Origin: Roseateles hydrophilus
Lineage (GTDB): Bacteria > Pseudomonadota > Gammaproteobacteria > Burkholderiales > Burkholderiaceae_C
Length of the DNA: 64,000 nucleotides
Reading direction: 5' to 3'
NCBI RefSeq assembly: GCF_026712245.1
Contig: NZ_JAPPUY010000001.1
Location: 248,001-312,000 of the forward strand
This document shows, piece after piece, positions 28,699 to 37,321 of the stretch (its first letter is position 1; every line of letters begins with the position of its first letter). The position numbers and the translations under genes were made by a program. The notes under the pieces are model-generated. The model had not been told where the DNA came from. It searched no databases and was given only the letters and a program-made list of their open reading frames with translations.

Positions 28699-29613
28699 AT
28701 GAGTGAGCAGGCTGCGCCCCCTACTTCAAACAAGGGGCCGCGGCCCCAGGACCTCGATCCCGCCGCGCTGCGCCATCAGGCCCGGCGCCTGGCGCGCGCG
28801 CAGCAGCCGCCCTGGCTGCATGTCGAGGTGGCGGCGCGCATGGCGGAGCGCCTGCCCCTGATCAAGCTGAAGCCCGCGCGTGTGCTCGACGTGTCGCCGG
28901 CGCTCGGGGCGGGGGCGGCCGCGCTGCGGCAGGCCTACCCCGGCGCCGAGATGCTGTGGCACGAGGACGACCCGGTGCTGGCTGCGCGCGTGCCGCCAGC
29001 GAGCTGGTGGCGCCGGCTGCTGGGCACGGGCGGCGGGCGGCTCGACGCACTGCCGGCGCGCCCGGAGGTGGACATGCTGTGGTCCAACATGGCGCTGCAC
29101 GCCGTGCCCGATCTGCCCGCGGTCTTGCAGCGCTGGCAGGCGAGTGTTGCCGTCGGCGGTTTTGTGATGTTCTCGTGCCTGGGGCCGGACAGTTTTGTCG
29201 AGCTGCGTCCGCTCTTTGCCCGCGCCGGCTGGGGGCGGCCGGCGCCCGACTGGTGGGACATGCATGACATCGGCGATTTGGTGCTGAAGGCGGGATTTGC
29301 CGATCCCGTCATGGACCAGGAGCGTGTGCGCCTGACCTGGGGCGACGCGGACAGCTTGTTGGCCGACCTGCGGGCGCTTGGCGGCAACCTGGCGCCCATG
29401 CGCTTTGCCGGTCTGCGCGGGCGCGCTTGGCGTCGTCAGTTGCAAGCCGAGCTGGAGCACTTGCGCGATGCCCAGGGGCGCTTGGCCCTGACGCTGGAGC
29501 TGGTCTTCGGCCACGCCTTCAAGGCCGCGCCGCGGCTCACGGTGGCGCCCGAGACCCACGTGACGGTCGACGCCTTGCGTGCCAATCTGCGCCAACACCG
29601 CGGCGGCAGCTGA
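28699..29613 (+). CDS. BioC-like class I methyltransferase
   Basis: A 304-residue SAM-dependent methyltransferase-fold protein. The SAM region is degenerate: LKPARVLDVSPALGAGAAAL where a glycine-rich DxGxGxG is expected. Motif IV-like text is DMLWSNMALHAVPDLPAVLQRW, followed by GGFVMFSCLGPDSFVELRPLF, as in BioC/malonyl-ACP methyltransferases (FSTLGPGTL type). BioC starts the pimeloyl chain in biotin synthesis, but there are no bio genes here and the SAM site is atypical, so activity is uncertain. It is divergent to comF. Confidence 0.75.
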   Translation: MSEQAAPPTSNKGPRPQDLDPAALRHQARRLARAQQPPWLHVEVAARMAERLPLIKLKPARVLDVSPALGAGAAALRQAYPGAEMLWHEDDPVLAARVPPASWWRRLLGTGGGRLDALPARPEVDMLWSNMALHAVPDLPAVLQRWQASVAVGGFVMFSCLGPDSFVELRPLFARAGWGRPAPDWWDMHDIGDLVLKAGFADPVMDQERVRLTWGDADSLLADLRALGGNLAPMRFAGLRGRAWRRQLQAELEHLRDAQGRLALTLELVFGHAFKAAPRLTVAPETHVTVDALRANLRQHRGGS

Positions 29614-29668
29614 TTTGCTAGGTAGTTGCGAGGGGTCAAGCCCCCCAGGGTGACGGGGGTGCCTGGGC

Positions 29669-29674
29669 TAAAAT
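29669..29674 (+). promoter_or_regulatory. Possible -10 element upstream of ctaC
   Basis: TAAAAT lies 122 bases before the ctaC start in a 183-base gap. No good -35 is visible at the right distance (CAGGGT at 17 bases). Weak support, given as a candidate only. Confidence 0.3.
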
Positions 29675-29796
29675 TTCGCGCCGCCAAGTGGGTTTAGGGC
29701 AAAACCCGGCCCGTTCGTCTGCGGGTCTTGCGGCACCAGGTCCGGCTCGCCGGGCGGATGGCCAAGTCCCGCACTTCAAAGAACCAAGTGACAACC

Positions 29797-30987
29797 ATGA
29801 CGATGATGAACGCACGAGTGCAGAGCGCCTCACGCGGATGGGCCCTGCGGGCTGCCGCTGCGGCGATGACGGCCCTGGCGACGGGTTCCGCCCTCGCGGT
29901 GAACGATCTCAAGGGCGGCCCCGGCGTCAATCAGATCAACCTGCACGAGCCGGTCACCCGCATCGCGGCCGACCAGATGTGGTTGCACAACTTCATGCTG
30001 GTCATTTGCCTCGCCATCTTCGTGGCGGTGTTCGGCGTGATGTTCTATTCCATCTTCAAGCACCGCAAGTCGAAGGGCGCCGTGTCGGCCAACTTCCATG
30101 AGAGCGTGGCGGTCGAGATTGCCTGGACCGTGGTGCCGCTGCTGATCGTCATCGGCATGGCGCTGCCGGCCACCAAGGTGGTCGTCGCGATGAAGGACAC
30201 GACCAACGCCGACCTGACCATCAAGGCCACCGGCTACCAATGGAAGTGGGGCTACGACTACCTGAAGGGCGAGGGCGAGGGCATCGGCTTCCTGGCCACG
30301 CTGGACACCGAGCAGCGCGAGGCGTCGAACTCGGGCAAGCCAGAGCCGGTCGACAACTACCTGCTGAAGGTGGACAACCCGCTGGTGGTGCCGGTGGACA
30401 AGAAGGTCCGCATCATCACGACGGCCAACGACGTCATCCACGCCTGGATGGTGCCGGCCTTCGGCGTCAAGCAGGACGCCATCCCCGGCTTCGTGCGCGA
30501 CACCTGGTTCAAGGCCGAGAAGATCGGTGACTACTACGGTCAGTGCGCCGAACTGTGCGGCAAGGAGCACGCCTACATGCCCATCCACGTGAAGGTGGTG
30601 TCCGCCGAGGACTACACCAAGTGGGTGGAGGGCGAGAAGAAGAAGCTGGCAGCCAAGGCCGACGACCCGAGCAAGGTCTGGGAACTGGCAGCGCTGGTGG
30701 CCCGCGGCGAGAAGGTCTACGCCGCCAACTGCGCGGCCTGCCACAAGGCCGACGGCACGGGCGCTGGCCCCATCAAGGCGCTGGACAAGTCGGCCATCGT
30801 GCTGGACGCTGACAAGAGCAAGCAGATCAACATCCTGCTCAACGGCGTGATGGACAAGGGCATGCCGGCCTGGAAGCAGCTGAGCGACACCGACATCGCC
30901 GCCGTCATCTCGTACACCAAGAATGCCTGGTCCAACAAGACCGAGCAGATCGTGCAGCCGGCCGAGATCGTGGCCGCGCGCAAGTAA
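29797..30987 (+). CDS. ctaC: Cytochrome c oxidase subunit II with fused cytochrome c domain
   Basis: A 396-residue inner-membrane and periplasmic subunit that receives electrons from cytochrome c. Signal-type segment about 15-35, membrane helices about 66-88 and 104-125. The CuA site is H215, C250, C254, H258, M261 (CAELCGKEHAYM). A C-terminal class I cytochrome c domain has heme motif C312-A-A-C315-H316 and a probable axial Met in KGMPAW. Covalent heme makes it a caa3-like arrangement. The ATG at 29797 (MTMMNARV) is preferred over longer upstream sequence. First gene of the oxidase block. Confidence 0.95.
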   Translation: MTMMNARVQSASRGWALRAAAAAMTALATGSALAVNDLKGGPGVNQINLHEPVTRIAADQMWLHNFMLVICLAIFVAVFGVMFYSIFKHRKSKGAVSANFHESVAVEIAWTVVPLLIVIGMALPATKVVVAMKDTTNADLTIKATGYQWKWGYDYLKGEGEGIGFLATLDTEQREASNSGKPEPVDNYLLKVDNPLVVPVDKKVRIITTANDVIHAWMVPAFGVKQDAIPGFVRDTWFKAEKIGDYYGQCAELCGKEHAYMPIHVKVVSAEDYTKWVEGEKKKLAAKADDPSKVWELAALVARGEKVYAANCAACHKADGTGAGPIKALDKSAIVLDADKSKQINILLNGVMDKGMPAWKQLSDTDIAAVISYTKNAWSNKTEQIVQPAEIVAARK

Positions 30988-31017
30988 CCGTCAGAACGCC
31001 GAATCAGAGGTAATCCC

Positions 31018-32670
31018 ATGAGTGCAGTGCTCCCCCCCCACGGCGCGGTCGGTGGTCATGCCGGCCATGACGGTCACGCCCACGACGACCATCACGATCA
31101 CCACGCACCCACCGGCTGGCGCCGCTGGGTGTTCGCCACCAACCACAAAGACATCGGCACGCTGTATCTGCTGTTCAGCTTCACGATGCTGATGATCGGC
31201 GGCATCCTGGCGCTGTGCATCCGCGCCGAGTTGTTCCAGCCCGGCCTGCAGTTCTTCAACCCTGAGCTGTTCAACCAGTTCACGACCATGCACGGTCTGA
31301 TCATGGTGTTCGGGGCGATCATGCCGGCCTTCGTCGGCTTCGCGAACTGGATGCTGCCGCTGCAGATCGGCGCCAGCGACATGGCGTTCGCGCGCATGAA
31401 CAACTTCAGCTTCTGGCTGATGATCCCGGCCGCCATCATGCTGGTCGCGAGCTTCTTCATGCCAGGCGGCGCGCCCGCCGCCGGCTGGACGCTCTACGCG
31501 CCGCTGACGCTGCAGATGGGCCCGTCCATGGATGCCGGCATCTTTGCGATGCACATCCTGGGCGCCTCGTCCATCATGGGCTCGATCAACATCATCGTGA
31601 CCATCCTCAACATGCGCGCCCCGGGCATGACGCTGATGAAGATGCCGATGTTCGCGTGGACCTGGCTGATCACGGCCTATCTGCTGATCGCCGTCATGCC
31701 CGTGCTGGCCGGTGCGATCACGATGACGCTGACCGACCGCCATTTCGGCACCGCCTTCTTCAACCCGGCAGGCGGCGGCGACCCGGTCATGTACCAGCAC
31801 ATCTTCTGGTTCTTCGGTCACCCCGAGGTCTACATCATGATCTTGCCGGCCTTCGGCATCGTCAGCCAGATCGTGCCGGCCTTCGCCCGCAAGAAGCTGT
31901 TTGGCTACGCCTCCATGGTGTACGCCACGGCGTCGATTGCCATCCTGTCCTTCATCGTGTGGGCCCACCACATGTTCGCCACCGGCATGCCGGTGACGGG
32001 CCAGTTGTTCTTCATGTACGCGACCATGCTGATCGCCGTGCCTACCGGCGTGAAGATCTTCAACTGGCTGGCCACGATGTGGCGCGGCTCGATGACGTTC
32101 GAAGTGCCCATGCTGTGGGCTGTCGGCTTCATCTTCGTGTTCACGATGGGCGGCTTCACCGGCCTGATCTGCGCGATGGCGCCGATCGACATCCAGATCC
32201 AGGACACCTACTACGTCGTCGCCCACTTCCACTACGTGCTGGTGGCTGGCTCTCTGTACGCGCTGTTCGCCGGTGTCTACTACTGGGGCCCGAAGTGGTC
32301 GGGCGTGATGTATTCGGAGTTCCGCGGCAAGGTCCACTTCTGGGGCTCGCTGATCTTCTTCAACATCACCTTCTTCCCGATGCACTTCCTGGGGCTGGCC
32401 GGCATGCCGCGTCGCTATGCCGACTACCCGATGCAGTTCACCGACTTCAACATGATTGCTTCGGTGGGCGCATTCGGCTTCGGGCTGATGCAGGTCTATT
32501 TCTTCCTGTTTGTCGTCGTGCCCATGATGCGTGGCAAGGGTGCGAAGGCTCCGCAGAAGCCGTGGGAAGCCGCCGAAGGCCTGGAGTGGGAAGTGCCGTC
32601 GCCGGCGCCGTTCCACACCTTCGAGACGCCGCCCAAGCTGGACGCCTCGGCCACCAAGATCATCGGCTGA
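31018..32670 (+). CDS. ctaD: Cytochrome c oxidase subunit I
   Basis: A 550-residue, 12-helix heme-copper oxidase core subunit that reduces O2 and pumps protons. Visible landmarks are the heme a ligand region [10 protein letters not shown], the CuB/Tyr crosslink motif [18 protein letters not shown], the CuB histidines in [11 protein letters not shown], and the heme ligands in [13 protein letters not shown]. The N-terminus before the first helix is unusually histidine- and aspartate-rich (roughly residues 9-26). It follows ctaC by 30 bases with an AGAGGTAA ribosome site. Type A1-like aa3 oxidase. Confidence 0.97.
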   Translation: MSAVLPPHGAVGGHAGHDGHAHDDHHDHHAPTGWRRWVFATNHKDIGTLYLLFSFTMLMIGGILALCIRAELFQPGLQFFNPELFNQFTTMHGLIMVFGAIMPAFVGFANWMLPLQIGASDMAFARMNNFSFWLMIPAAIMLVASFFMPGGAPAAGWTLYAPLTLQMGPSMDAGIFAMHILGASSIMGSINIIVTILNMRAPGMTLMKMPMFAWTWLITAYLLIAVMPVLAGAITMTLTDRHFGTAFFNPAGGGDPVMYQHIFWFFGHPEVYIMILPAFGIVSQIVPAFARKKLFGYASMVYATASIAILSFIVWAHHMFATGMPVTGQLFFMYATMLIAVPTGVKIFNWLATMWRGSMTFEVPMLWAVGFIFVFTMGGFTGLICAMAPIDIQIQDTYYVVAHFHYVLVAGSLYALFAGVYYWGPKWSGVMYSEFRGKVHFWGSLIFFNITFFPMHFLGLAGMPRRYADYPMQFTDFNMIASVGAFGFGLMQVYFFLFVVVPMMRGKGAKAPQKPWEAAEGLEWEVPSPAPFHTFETPPKLDASATKIIG

Positions 32671-32675
32671 TCGTG

Positions 32676-32780
32676 ATGACGCCCGAACAGCGCAAGAGCA
32701 ACCGCCGGCTGGGTTTGATCCTGCTGAGTGTGGCGCTCGCCTTCGGGGTGGGCTTCATGGCCAAGATGGCCCTGCTGTAA
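32676..32780 (+). CDS. Cytochrome oxidase small assembly protein
   Basis: A 34-residue, single-helix membrane protein: MTPEQRKSNRRLGLILL, then a hydrophobic stretch ending FMAKMALL. It lies five bases after ctaD and six bases before ctaG. A protein of this size and sequence style between ctaD and ctaG is a regular feature of betaproteobacterial oxidase operons and is usually named a small oxidase assembly protein. Its precise function is not known to me. Confidence 0.8.
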   Translation: MTPEQRKSNRRLGLILLSVALAFGVGFMAKMALL

Positions 32781-32786
32781 ACCGAC

Positions 32787-33380
32787 ATGCGCCTGCTCGA
32801 CACCCTGCATCGCGACAACCGCCAGCTGCTGCTGAAGCTGGTGGTGGTGGTCGTGCTGATGCTCGGGTTCGGGTACGCGCTGGTGCCGCTGTACAAGCAC
32901 ATCTGCGAGGCGCTGGGCATCAACGTGCTGTCGCTCTCCGAGCGTCAGGGTGTGACGGCCAAGAGCGATGCGAAGGGCAACGGCCAGATCGATTACAGCC
33001 GCACCATCACGGTGGAGTTCGACACCAACGCGCGCGGCCCCTGGGACTTCAAGCCCGAGGTGCGCCACATGACGGTGCACCCGGGTGAGTTGAAGCAGGT
33101 CATGTACGAGTTCCGCAACAAGCAAGACCGCACCATGGCCGCCCAGGCCATCCCGAGCTACGCGCCCATGCAGGCCAGCGCGCATTTCAACAAGCTGGAG
33201 TGCTTCTGCTTCAACGAGTACACGTTGCAGCCGGGCGAGACCAAGCAGTGGCCGGTCGTGTTCGTCATCGACCCCAAGCTGCCCAAGGATGTGAAGACCG
33301 TCACCCTGTCCTACACCTTCTTCGAGGTGGCGGGCAAGGGCGTCAAGGTGGGCCAGGCGGCCAAGGGGCCAGCGCTGTGA
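32787..33380 (+). CDS. ctaG: Cytochrome c oxidase assembly protein CtaG (Cox11)
   Basis: A 197-residue copper chaperone that delivers copper to the CuB site of subunit I. One N-terminal membrane helix (about 15-36) precedes a periplasmic immunoglobulin-like domain. The copper-binding C139-F-C141-F motif is intact within NKLECFCFNEYTLQPGE, and a further conserved Cys (C40) follows the helix. Typical Cox11 blocks VEFDTNARGPWDFKP and the PVVFVIDPKLPKDVKTVTLSYTFF ending are present. Overlaps the next gene by four bases. Confidence 0.96.
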   Translation: MRLLDTLHRDNRQLLLKLVVVVVLMLGFGYALVPLYKHICEALGINVLSLSERQGVTAKSDAKGNGQIDYSRTITVEFDTNARGPWDFKPEVRHMTVHPGELKQVMYEFRNKQDRTMAAQAIPSYAPMQASAHFNKLECFCFNEYTLQPGETKQWPVVFVIDPKLPKDVKTVTLSYTFFEVAGKGVKVGQAAKGPAL

Positions 33381-33619
33381 GTGCGCCCGGCCAGGATCTG
33401 AAGGACGCGGTGGGTCGCAAGGCGTCCATCGGCCAGACGATCTCGGCGGTGGCCTGGAGTTTTTTCGGCGTGCGCCGGGGGCGTGACCATGAGAACGACA
33501 TGGCCAAGCTCAACCCGGTGCACGTGATCATTGCGGGCGTGCTCGGCGCAGCCCTGTTTGTGTTGGTGCTGGTGCTGGTGGTCCGCTGGGTCATCAGCAG
33601 CGGCGTGGCGGCGGCCTGA
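33377..33619 (+). CDS. DUF2970 domain membrane protein
   Basis: An 80-residue protein with a GTG start overlapping the ctaG stop. The N-terminal half is amphipathic (RKASIGQTISAVAWSFFGVRRGRDHENDMAKLNPVHVI) and a single membrane helix follows (IIAGVLGAALFVLVLVLVVRWVI). The pattern matches DUF2970, found between ctaG and ctaE in betaproteobacterial oxidase operons. Function is unknown; a role in oxidase biogenesis is inferred only from position. Confidence 0.8.
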   Translation: MSAPGQDLKDAVGRKASIGQTISAVAWSFFGVRRGRDHENDMAKLNPVHVIIAGVLGAALFVLVLVLVVRWVISSGVAAA

Positions 33620-33665
33620 GGCCGGGCCCGCCAGGTTCAGAACAAGCGAGAACTAGGAGAACGAC

Positions 33666-34550
33666 ATGTCGGCAGCGACAACTTCGGGCAGCGCCCCGTA
33701 CTACTTCGTTCCGGGCCCATCGCGGCACCCGGTGATGGCCGCGATCGGTCTGTTCTTCGTCATCCTCGGCGCAGGCCAGTGGATCAACGGCCACCAGTGG
33801 GGCGCCTACTCGCTGGCCTTCGGTCTGCTGTGGTGGGCCTTCGTGCTGAAGCAGTGGTTCGGCGATGCCATCCGCGAAAGCGAGGGCGGCCTCTACAGCG
33901 ACCGCATCGACGTGTCCTTCCGCTGGAGCATGGGCTGGTTCATCTTCTCGGAGGTGATGTTCTTCGCCGCCTTCTTCGGTGCGCTGTATTGGGCTCGTGT
34001 GTTCTCGGTGCCTGCGCTCGGCAGCCTGGAGAACAGCCTGCTGTGGCCTGACTTCAAGGCGGTGTGGCCCAGCGTCGTGGCAGGCGCCACGGCATCGCCC
34101 GCTGGCACGGTGGAACCATTCACGACCATCGGTCCCTGGCCGCTGCCCACCATCAACACGGCACTGCTGCTGACGTCCGGCGTCACGCTGACCATCGCCC
34201 ACCACGCGCTGATTGCCGGCAACCGCGCCAAGACCATCGCCTTCATGTGGGCCACGGTGTTGCTGGGCGTGGTGTTCCTGTTCGTGCAGGGCTTTGAGTA
34301 CGCACATGCCTACAAGGATCTGAACCTCAAGCTCAGCTCCGGCATCTTCGGCTCGACCTTCTTCATGCTGACCGGCTTCCACGGCTTCCACGTGTTCGTG
34401 GGCATGCTGATGCTGCTGTTCATCACCATCCGCCTGCACAAGGGTCATTTCACGTCCGAGCGCCACTTCGGCTTCGAAGGCTCGGCCTGGTACTGGCACT
34501 TCGTCGACGTGGTCTGGCTGGGCCTGTACGTCGTCGTCTACTGGATGTAA
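33666..34550 (+). CDS. ctaE: Cytochrome c oxidase subunit III
   Basis: A 294-residue, seven-helix inner-membrane subunit that stabilises the oxidase core. Family text includes YYFVPGPSRHPVMAAIGLFFVILGAGQW, WSMGWFIFSEVMFFAAFFGALYWAR, the FMLTGFHGFHVFVGMLMLL helix and the closing FGFEGSAWYWHFVDVVWLGLYVVVYW. The ribosome site AGGAG is five bases before the ATG. It ends the structural-subunit part of the operon and is followed directly by a strong terminator. Confidence 0.96.
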   Translation: MSAATTSGSAPYYFVPGPSRHPVMAAIGLFFVILGAGQWINGHQWGAYSLAFGLLWWAFVLKQWFGDAIRESEGGLYSDRIDVSFRWSMGWFIFSEVMFFAAFFGALYWARVFSVPALGSLENSLLWPDFKAVWPSVVAGATASPAGTVEPFTTIGPWPLPTINTALLLTSGVTLTIAHHALIAGNRAKTIAFMWATVLLGVVFLFVQGFEYAHAYKDLNLKLSSGIFGSTFFMLTGFHGFHVFVGMLMLLFITIRLHKGHFTSERHFGFEGSAWYWHFVDVVWLGLYVVVYWM

Positions 34551-34571
34551 GGCGAGCTCGCCACAAAAAAC

Positions 34572-34599
34572 AAAGCGCCGCGGAAGCGGCGCTTTTTTT
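34572..34599 (+). terminator. Rho-independent terminator after ctaE
   Basis: AAAGCGCCGC pairs perfectly with GCGGCGCTTT across a GGAA tetraloop (34572-34595), followed by a run of T to 34599. The A-run on the left makes it usable in both directions, so it may also stop the leftward DUF2909 gene. Confidence 0.9.
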
Positions 34600-34615
34600 G
34601 CGGCGTTCGTCGGGC

Positions 34616-34837
34616 TCAGCGGCCCATGGGTACACCCTTGGGTTCTATCCAGCCCATGGCCCAGCACAGCAGAATGATCGCGAACAGCGCGACCGACACC
34701 GCGATGCGTACGGTCAACGCGCGCGCCATGTTGGCGCCGCGCTTGTCACCCTTCTGGCCGCTGCGCAGCATGAAGAAGCCGGCGGCGGCCAAGGCGCCGA
34801 GGATGGCGATGAAGGCAATGAGGAACACGACATTCAT
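34616..34837 (-). CDS. DUF2909 twin transmembrane protein
   Basis: A 73-residue protein with two predicted membrane helices (VVFLIAFIAILGALAAAGFFML and IAVSVALFAIILLCWAMGW) joined by a basic loop. It matches the DUF2909 family usually lying between ctaE and the SURF1 gene on the opposite strand. Function is unknown. Its start is 30 bases from the divergent SURF1 start, so the promoter for the assembly-factor genes must lie in or across this gene's 5' end. Confidence 0.8.
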   Translation of the reverse strand: MNVVFLIAFIAILGALAAAGFFMLRSGQKGDKRGANMARALTVRIAVSVALFAIILLCWAMGWIEPKGVPMGR

Positions 34838-34867
34838 GGCGAGCGATTATCTGCCCGAGGTGGCGGC

Positions 34868-35575
34868 ATGACGATGCGTCATGGGCTTGTGCTCATCGCA
34901 GCATTGCTGGCCGCCGCGCTGACGGCGCGCCTAGGCGTCTGGCAACTCGACCGCGCGGCGCAAAAGCTGGCATTGCAAGCGGCCGTGGACGCCGAGGGCG
35001 CGCGTCCCGCACTGCGCAACACCGATTTGGCGGATGCTGCGCTGCACCGTGGCGTCGTGCTGCGAGGCCACTGGGTGGCGGAGCGCACCGTGTGGCTGGA
35101 CAACCGGCCGATGGATGGCCGTGCAGGCTTCTACGCCGTCACCCCGCTGCGGCTGACGGGCCGTGCCGATGCCGTGCTCGTGCAGCGCGGCTGGGCGCCC
35201 CGCGATCCGACCGACCGCAGCCGCGTGCCGCCGCTGGCAACGCCCGCGGATGAGGTCGAGATCACGGGCCGGCTGACCGCTGCGCCATCGCGGCTTTATG
35301 AGCTGGGTGAGGGCGGGGGCGGTGCGATCCGGCAAAATCTCGATCCAACGGCGTTTGCTGCCGAGTCGGGTTTGGCGCTGTTGCCGCTCACCGTTGTGCA
35401 GACCGCGCCCGCCGGCGCCGACGATGGCCTGCTGCGCCACTGGCCGGCACCCGACCTCGGTCTTCACAAGCACTACGGCTACGCCTTTCAATGGTTCGCG
35501 CTCTGCGCGCTGATCGTCGGTCTCTATGTCTGGTTCCAACTCCTCCGTCCCCGGTTCCGCAGGCAGCCCGCCTGA
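34868..35575 (+). CDS. SURF1 family cytochrome oxidase biogenesis protein
   Basis: A 235-residue protein with an N-terminal membrane helix that includes the conserved LGVWQLDRAAQK edge, a periplasmic domain, and a C-terminal helix ending HKHYGYAFQWFALCALIVGLYVWFQ. SURF1 proteins help insert heme a into subunit I. Conserved NRPMDGRAGFYAVTPLRL and VLVQRGWAPRD blocks are present. The ATG at 34868 opens MTMRHGLV. The 3' end overlaps the next reading frame if that gene uses its first ATG. Confidence 0.93.
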   Translation: MTMRHGLVLIAALLAAALTARLGVWQLDRAAQKLALQAAVDAEGARPALRNTDLADAALHRGVVLRGHWVAERTVWLDNRPMDGRAGFYAVTPLRLTGRADAVLVQRGWAPRDPTDRSRVPPLATPADEVEITGRLTAAPSRLYELGEGGGGAIRQNLDPTAFAAESGLALLPLTVVQTAPAGADDGLLRHWPAPDLGLHKHYGYAFQWFALCALIVGLYVWFQLLRPRFRRQPA

Positions 35576-36224
35576 GCCAGTGAGCTTCGCGGTCCACAGC
35601 CTCCCGCGTCCGGGCGCGACGGCACAGCGCGCCGGGCGTCTGAAGATGCTGTCGCTGCTCGCGCTGTGCGCGGCGCCGGTCGTGGCGTCGTACTTCACGT
35701 TCTACGTGATCAAGCCCAGCGGCTCGGCCTACGGTGAATTGATCACGCCGACCGTCGACCTACCGGCCGATCTGCCGTTGACCGATCTGCAAGGGCGCGC
35801 CGTCGCCGCTGAATCGTTGAAGAACCAGTGGCTGCTGACGGTCGTGCAGCCCGCCGCCTGCCCGGAGGCGTGCGAACGCCAGCTCTATGTGCAGCGGCAG
35901 CTGCGCGAGATGCTGGGCAAGAACCGCGATCGCGTCGATAAGCTCTGGTTGATTCCCGACGACGGCGGCATGCCCCGGCCTGAGCTGCTGTCCGCGCTGA
36001 GCCAAAAGGGTGTCGAGGTCACCGTGCTGCGCGTGCCCGGCGCGCGCCTGCAGGCGTGGCTGAAGCCGGAAGCAGGCAAGGCGCTGACTGACCATTTCTT
36101 TCTCGTCGACCCGATGGGTCGCTGGATGATGCGCGCCCCGGCTGACCCGGAGCCCAAGAAACTCAAGGGCGACTTCGACAAGCTGCTCAAGGCCAGTGCG
36201 GGCTGGGACAACGCCGGGCGATGA
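35526..36224 (+). CDS. Membrane-anchored SCO-like thioredoxin-fold protein
   Basis: A 232-residue protein with a Pro/Ser-rich cytoplasmic start, one membrane helix (about 41-62) and a periplasmic thioredoxin-like domain. It carries C112-P-E-A-C116, a CxxxC as in SCO copper chaperones, and H190 in TDHFFLVDPMG, which aligns with the third SCO copper ligand. A role in CuA or redox maturation of the oxidase is a reasonable inference. The ATG at 35526 overlaps the SURF1 gene by 50 bases; an in-frame GTG at 35580, four bases after that stop, is the alternative start. Its stop overlaps ctaA. Confidence 0.8.
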   Translation: MSGSNSSVPGSAGSPPEPVSFAVHSLPRPGATAQRAGRLKMLSLLALCAAPVVASYFTFYVIKPSGSAYGELITPTVDLPADLPLTDLQGRAVAAESLKNQWLLTVVQPAACPEACERQLYVQRQLREMLGKNRDRVDKLWLIPDDGGMPRPELLSALSQKGVEVTVLRVPGARLQAWLKPEAGKALTDHFFLVDPMGRWMMRAPADPEPKKLKGDFDKLLKASAGWDNAGR

Positions 36225-37318
36225 GCGACATCCTGCTTCCCCTGGGCCAGGTGGCCGCCATCGGCGGCGCCGTCGCGTTGGGCCCGCTGCTGTGGTGGCG
36301 TCAGCGTTCGCGTTCACAGACGCCGGTTGGCCGACTGCGCGCGCTGACACTGCTGACGCTGTTCCTGACCTTCGACCTCATCCTCTTCGGTGCCTTCACG
36401 CGGCTGACCGACTCGGGGCTGGGCTGCCCGGACTGGCCCGGCTGCTACGCCTCGGCCACGCCGCTGGGCGCGCGCCACCACATCGAGGCGGCCGAGACGG
36501 CCATGCCCACAGGCCCGGTGACGCACACCAAGGCCTGGATCGAGATGCTGCACCGCTATCTGGCCAGCGGCGTGGGCCTGCTCATCCTGGTGCTGTGCGC
36601 GATGAGTTGGCGTCTGCGTCGTCAGGCGCGCCAGAGCGGTGAGCCAGCGCCATCGCCGTGGTGGCCCACGCTGTCGTTGGTGTGGGTCTGCGTTGTTGGC
36701 GCCTTCGGCGCATTGACGGTCACGATGAAGCTGTTCCCGGCCATCGTGACGGGCCATCTGTTGCTCGCGATGGGCCTGCTGATGCTGCTGGCCTGGCAGC
36801 GCGAGGCCTACGAGCCCCGGCCGTTGGCTGCACCGCGAGCCATGCGGCTGGCGGTGGGTTTCGTCCTGCTGCTGACGCTGTGCCAGGTGGCACTGGGTGG
36901 CTGGGTCAGCACCAACTACGCCGTGCTGGCGTGCGACCAGTTCCCGACCTGCCACAACGATGAATGGTGGCCCCGCATGGACTTTGCCCAGGGCTTTCAG
37001 CTCTGGCGCGAACTCGGCGAACGCGCCGACGGCAGCCTGCTGAGCTTCGACGCGTTGACGGCCATCCACATGGTTCACCGGCTTGGCGCGGCGGCCGTGT
37101 TCACCGCCATCCTGGCGTTGGCCTGGGCCTTGCGCCGTGGGGCGCCCGGCTGGTCGCGAGCGCTGCTGGCCGGGGCGGGTTGGCAGCTGGCCACCGGTCT
37201 GTCCAACGTCGTGCTCGACTGGCCCATCGTCGCGGCCCTGGCCCACACGGGCGGCGCCGCTGTGTTGCTGGGCCTGCTCACCACCTTGCTTGCGCGCCTG
37301 CGGGCGCGCCCCGTCTGA
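36221..37318 (+). CDS. ctaA: Heme A synthase
   Basis: A 365-residue, eight-helix membrane enzyme that oxidises the C8 methyl of heme O to make heme A. Heme-ligand histidines occur in WIEMLHRYLASGVG, VTGHLLLAMGL, AIHMVHRLGAA and ALAHTGGAA, and the GAFTRLTDSGLGCPDWPGCY motif with its cysteine pair is intact. The start overlaps the preceding gene by four bases. ctaB, which supplies heme O, follows three bases later, so both heme-modifying steps are encoded together. Confidence 0.96.
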   Translation: MSDILLPLGQVAAIGGAVALGPLLWWRQRSRSQTPVGRLRALTLLTLFLTFDLILFGAFTRLTDSGLGCPDWPGCYASATPLGARHHIEAAETAMPTGPVTHTKAWIEMLHRYLASGVGLLILVLCAMSWRLRRQARQSGEPAPSPWWPTLSLVWVCVVGAFGALTVTMKLFPAIVTGHLLLAMGLLMLLAWQREAYEPRPLAAPRAMRLAVGFVLLLTLCQVALGGWVSTNYAVLACDQFPTCHNDEWWPRMDFAQGFQLWRELGERADGSLLSFDALTAIHMVHRLGAAAVFTAILALAWALRRGAPGWSRALLAGAGWQLATGLSNVVLDWPIVAALAHTGGAAVLLGLLTTLLARLRARPV

Positions 37319-37321
37319 ATC

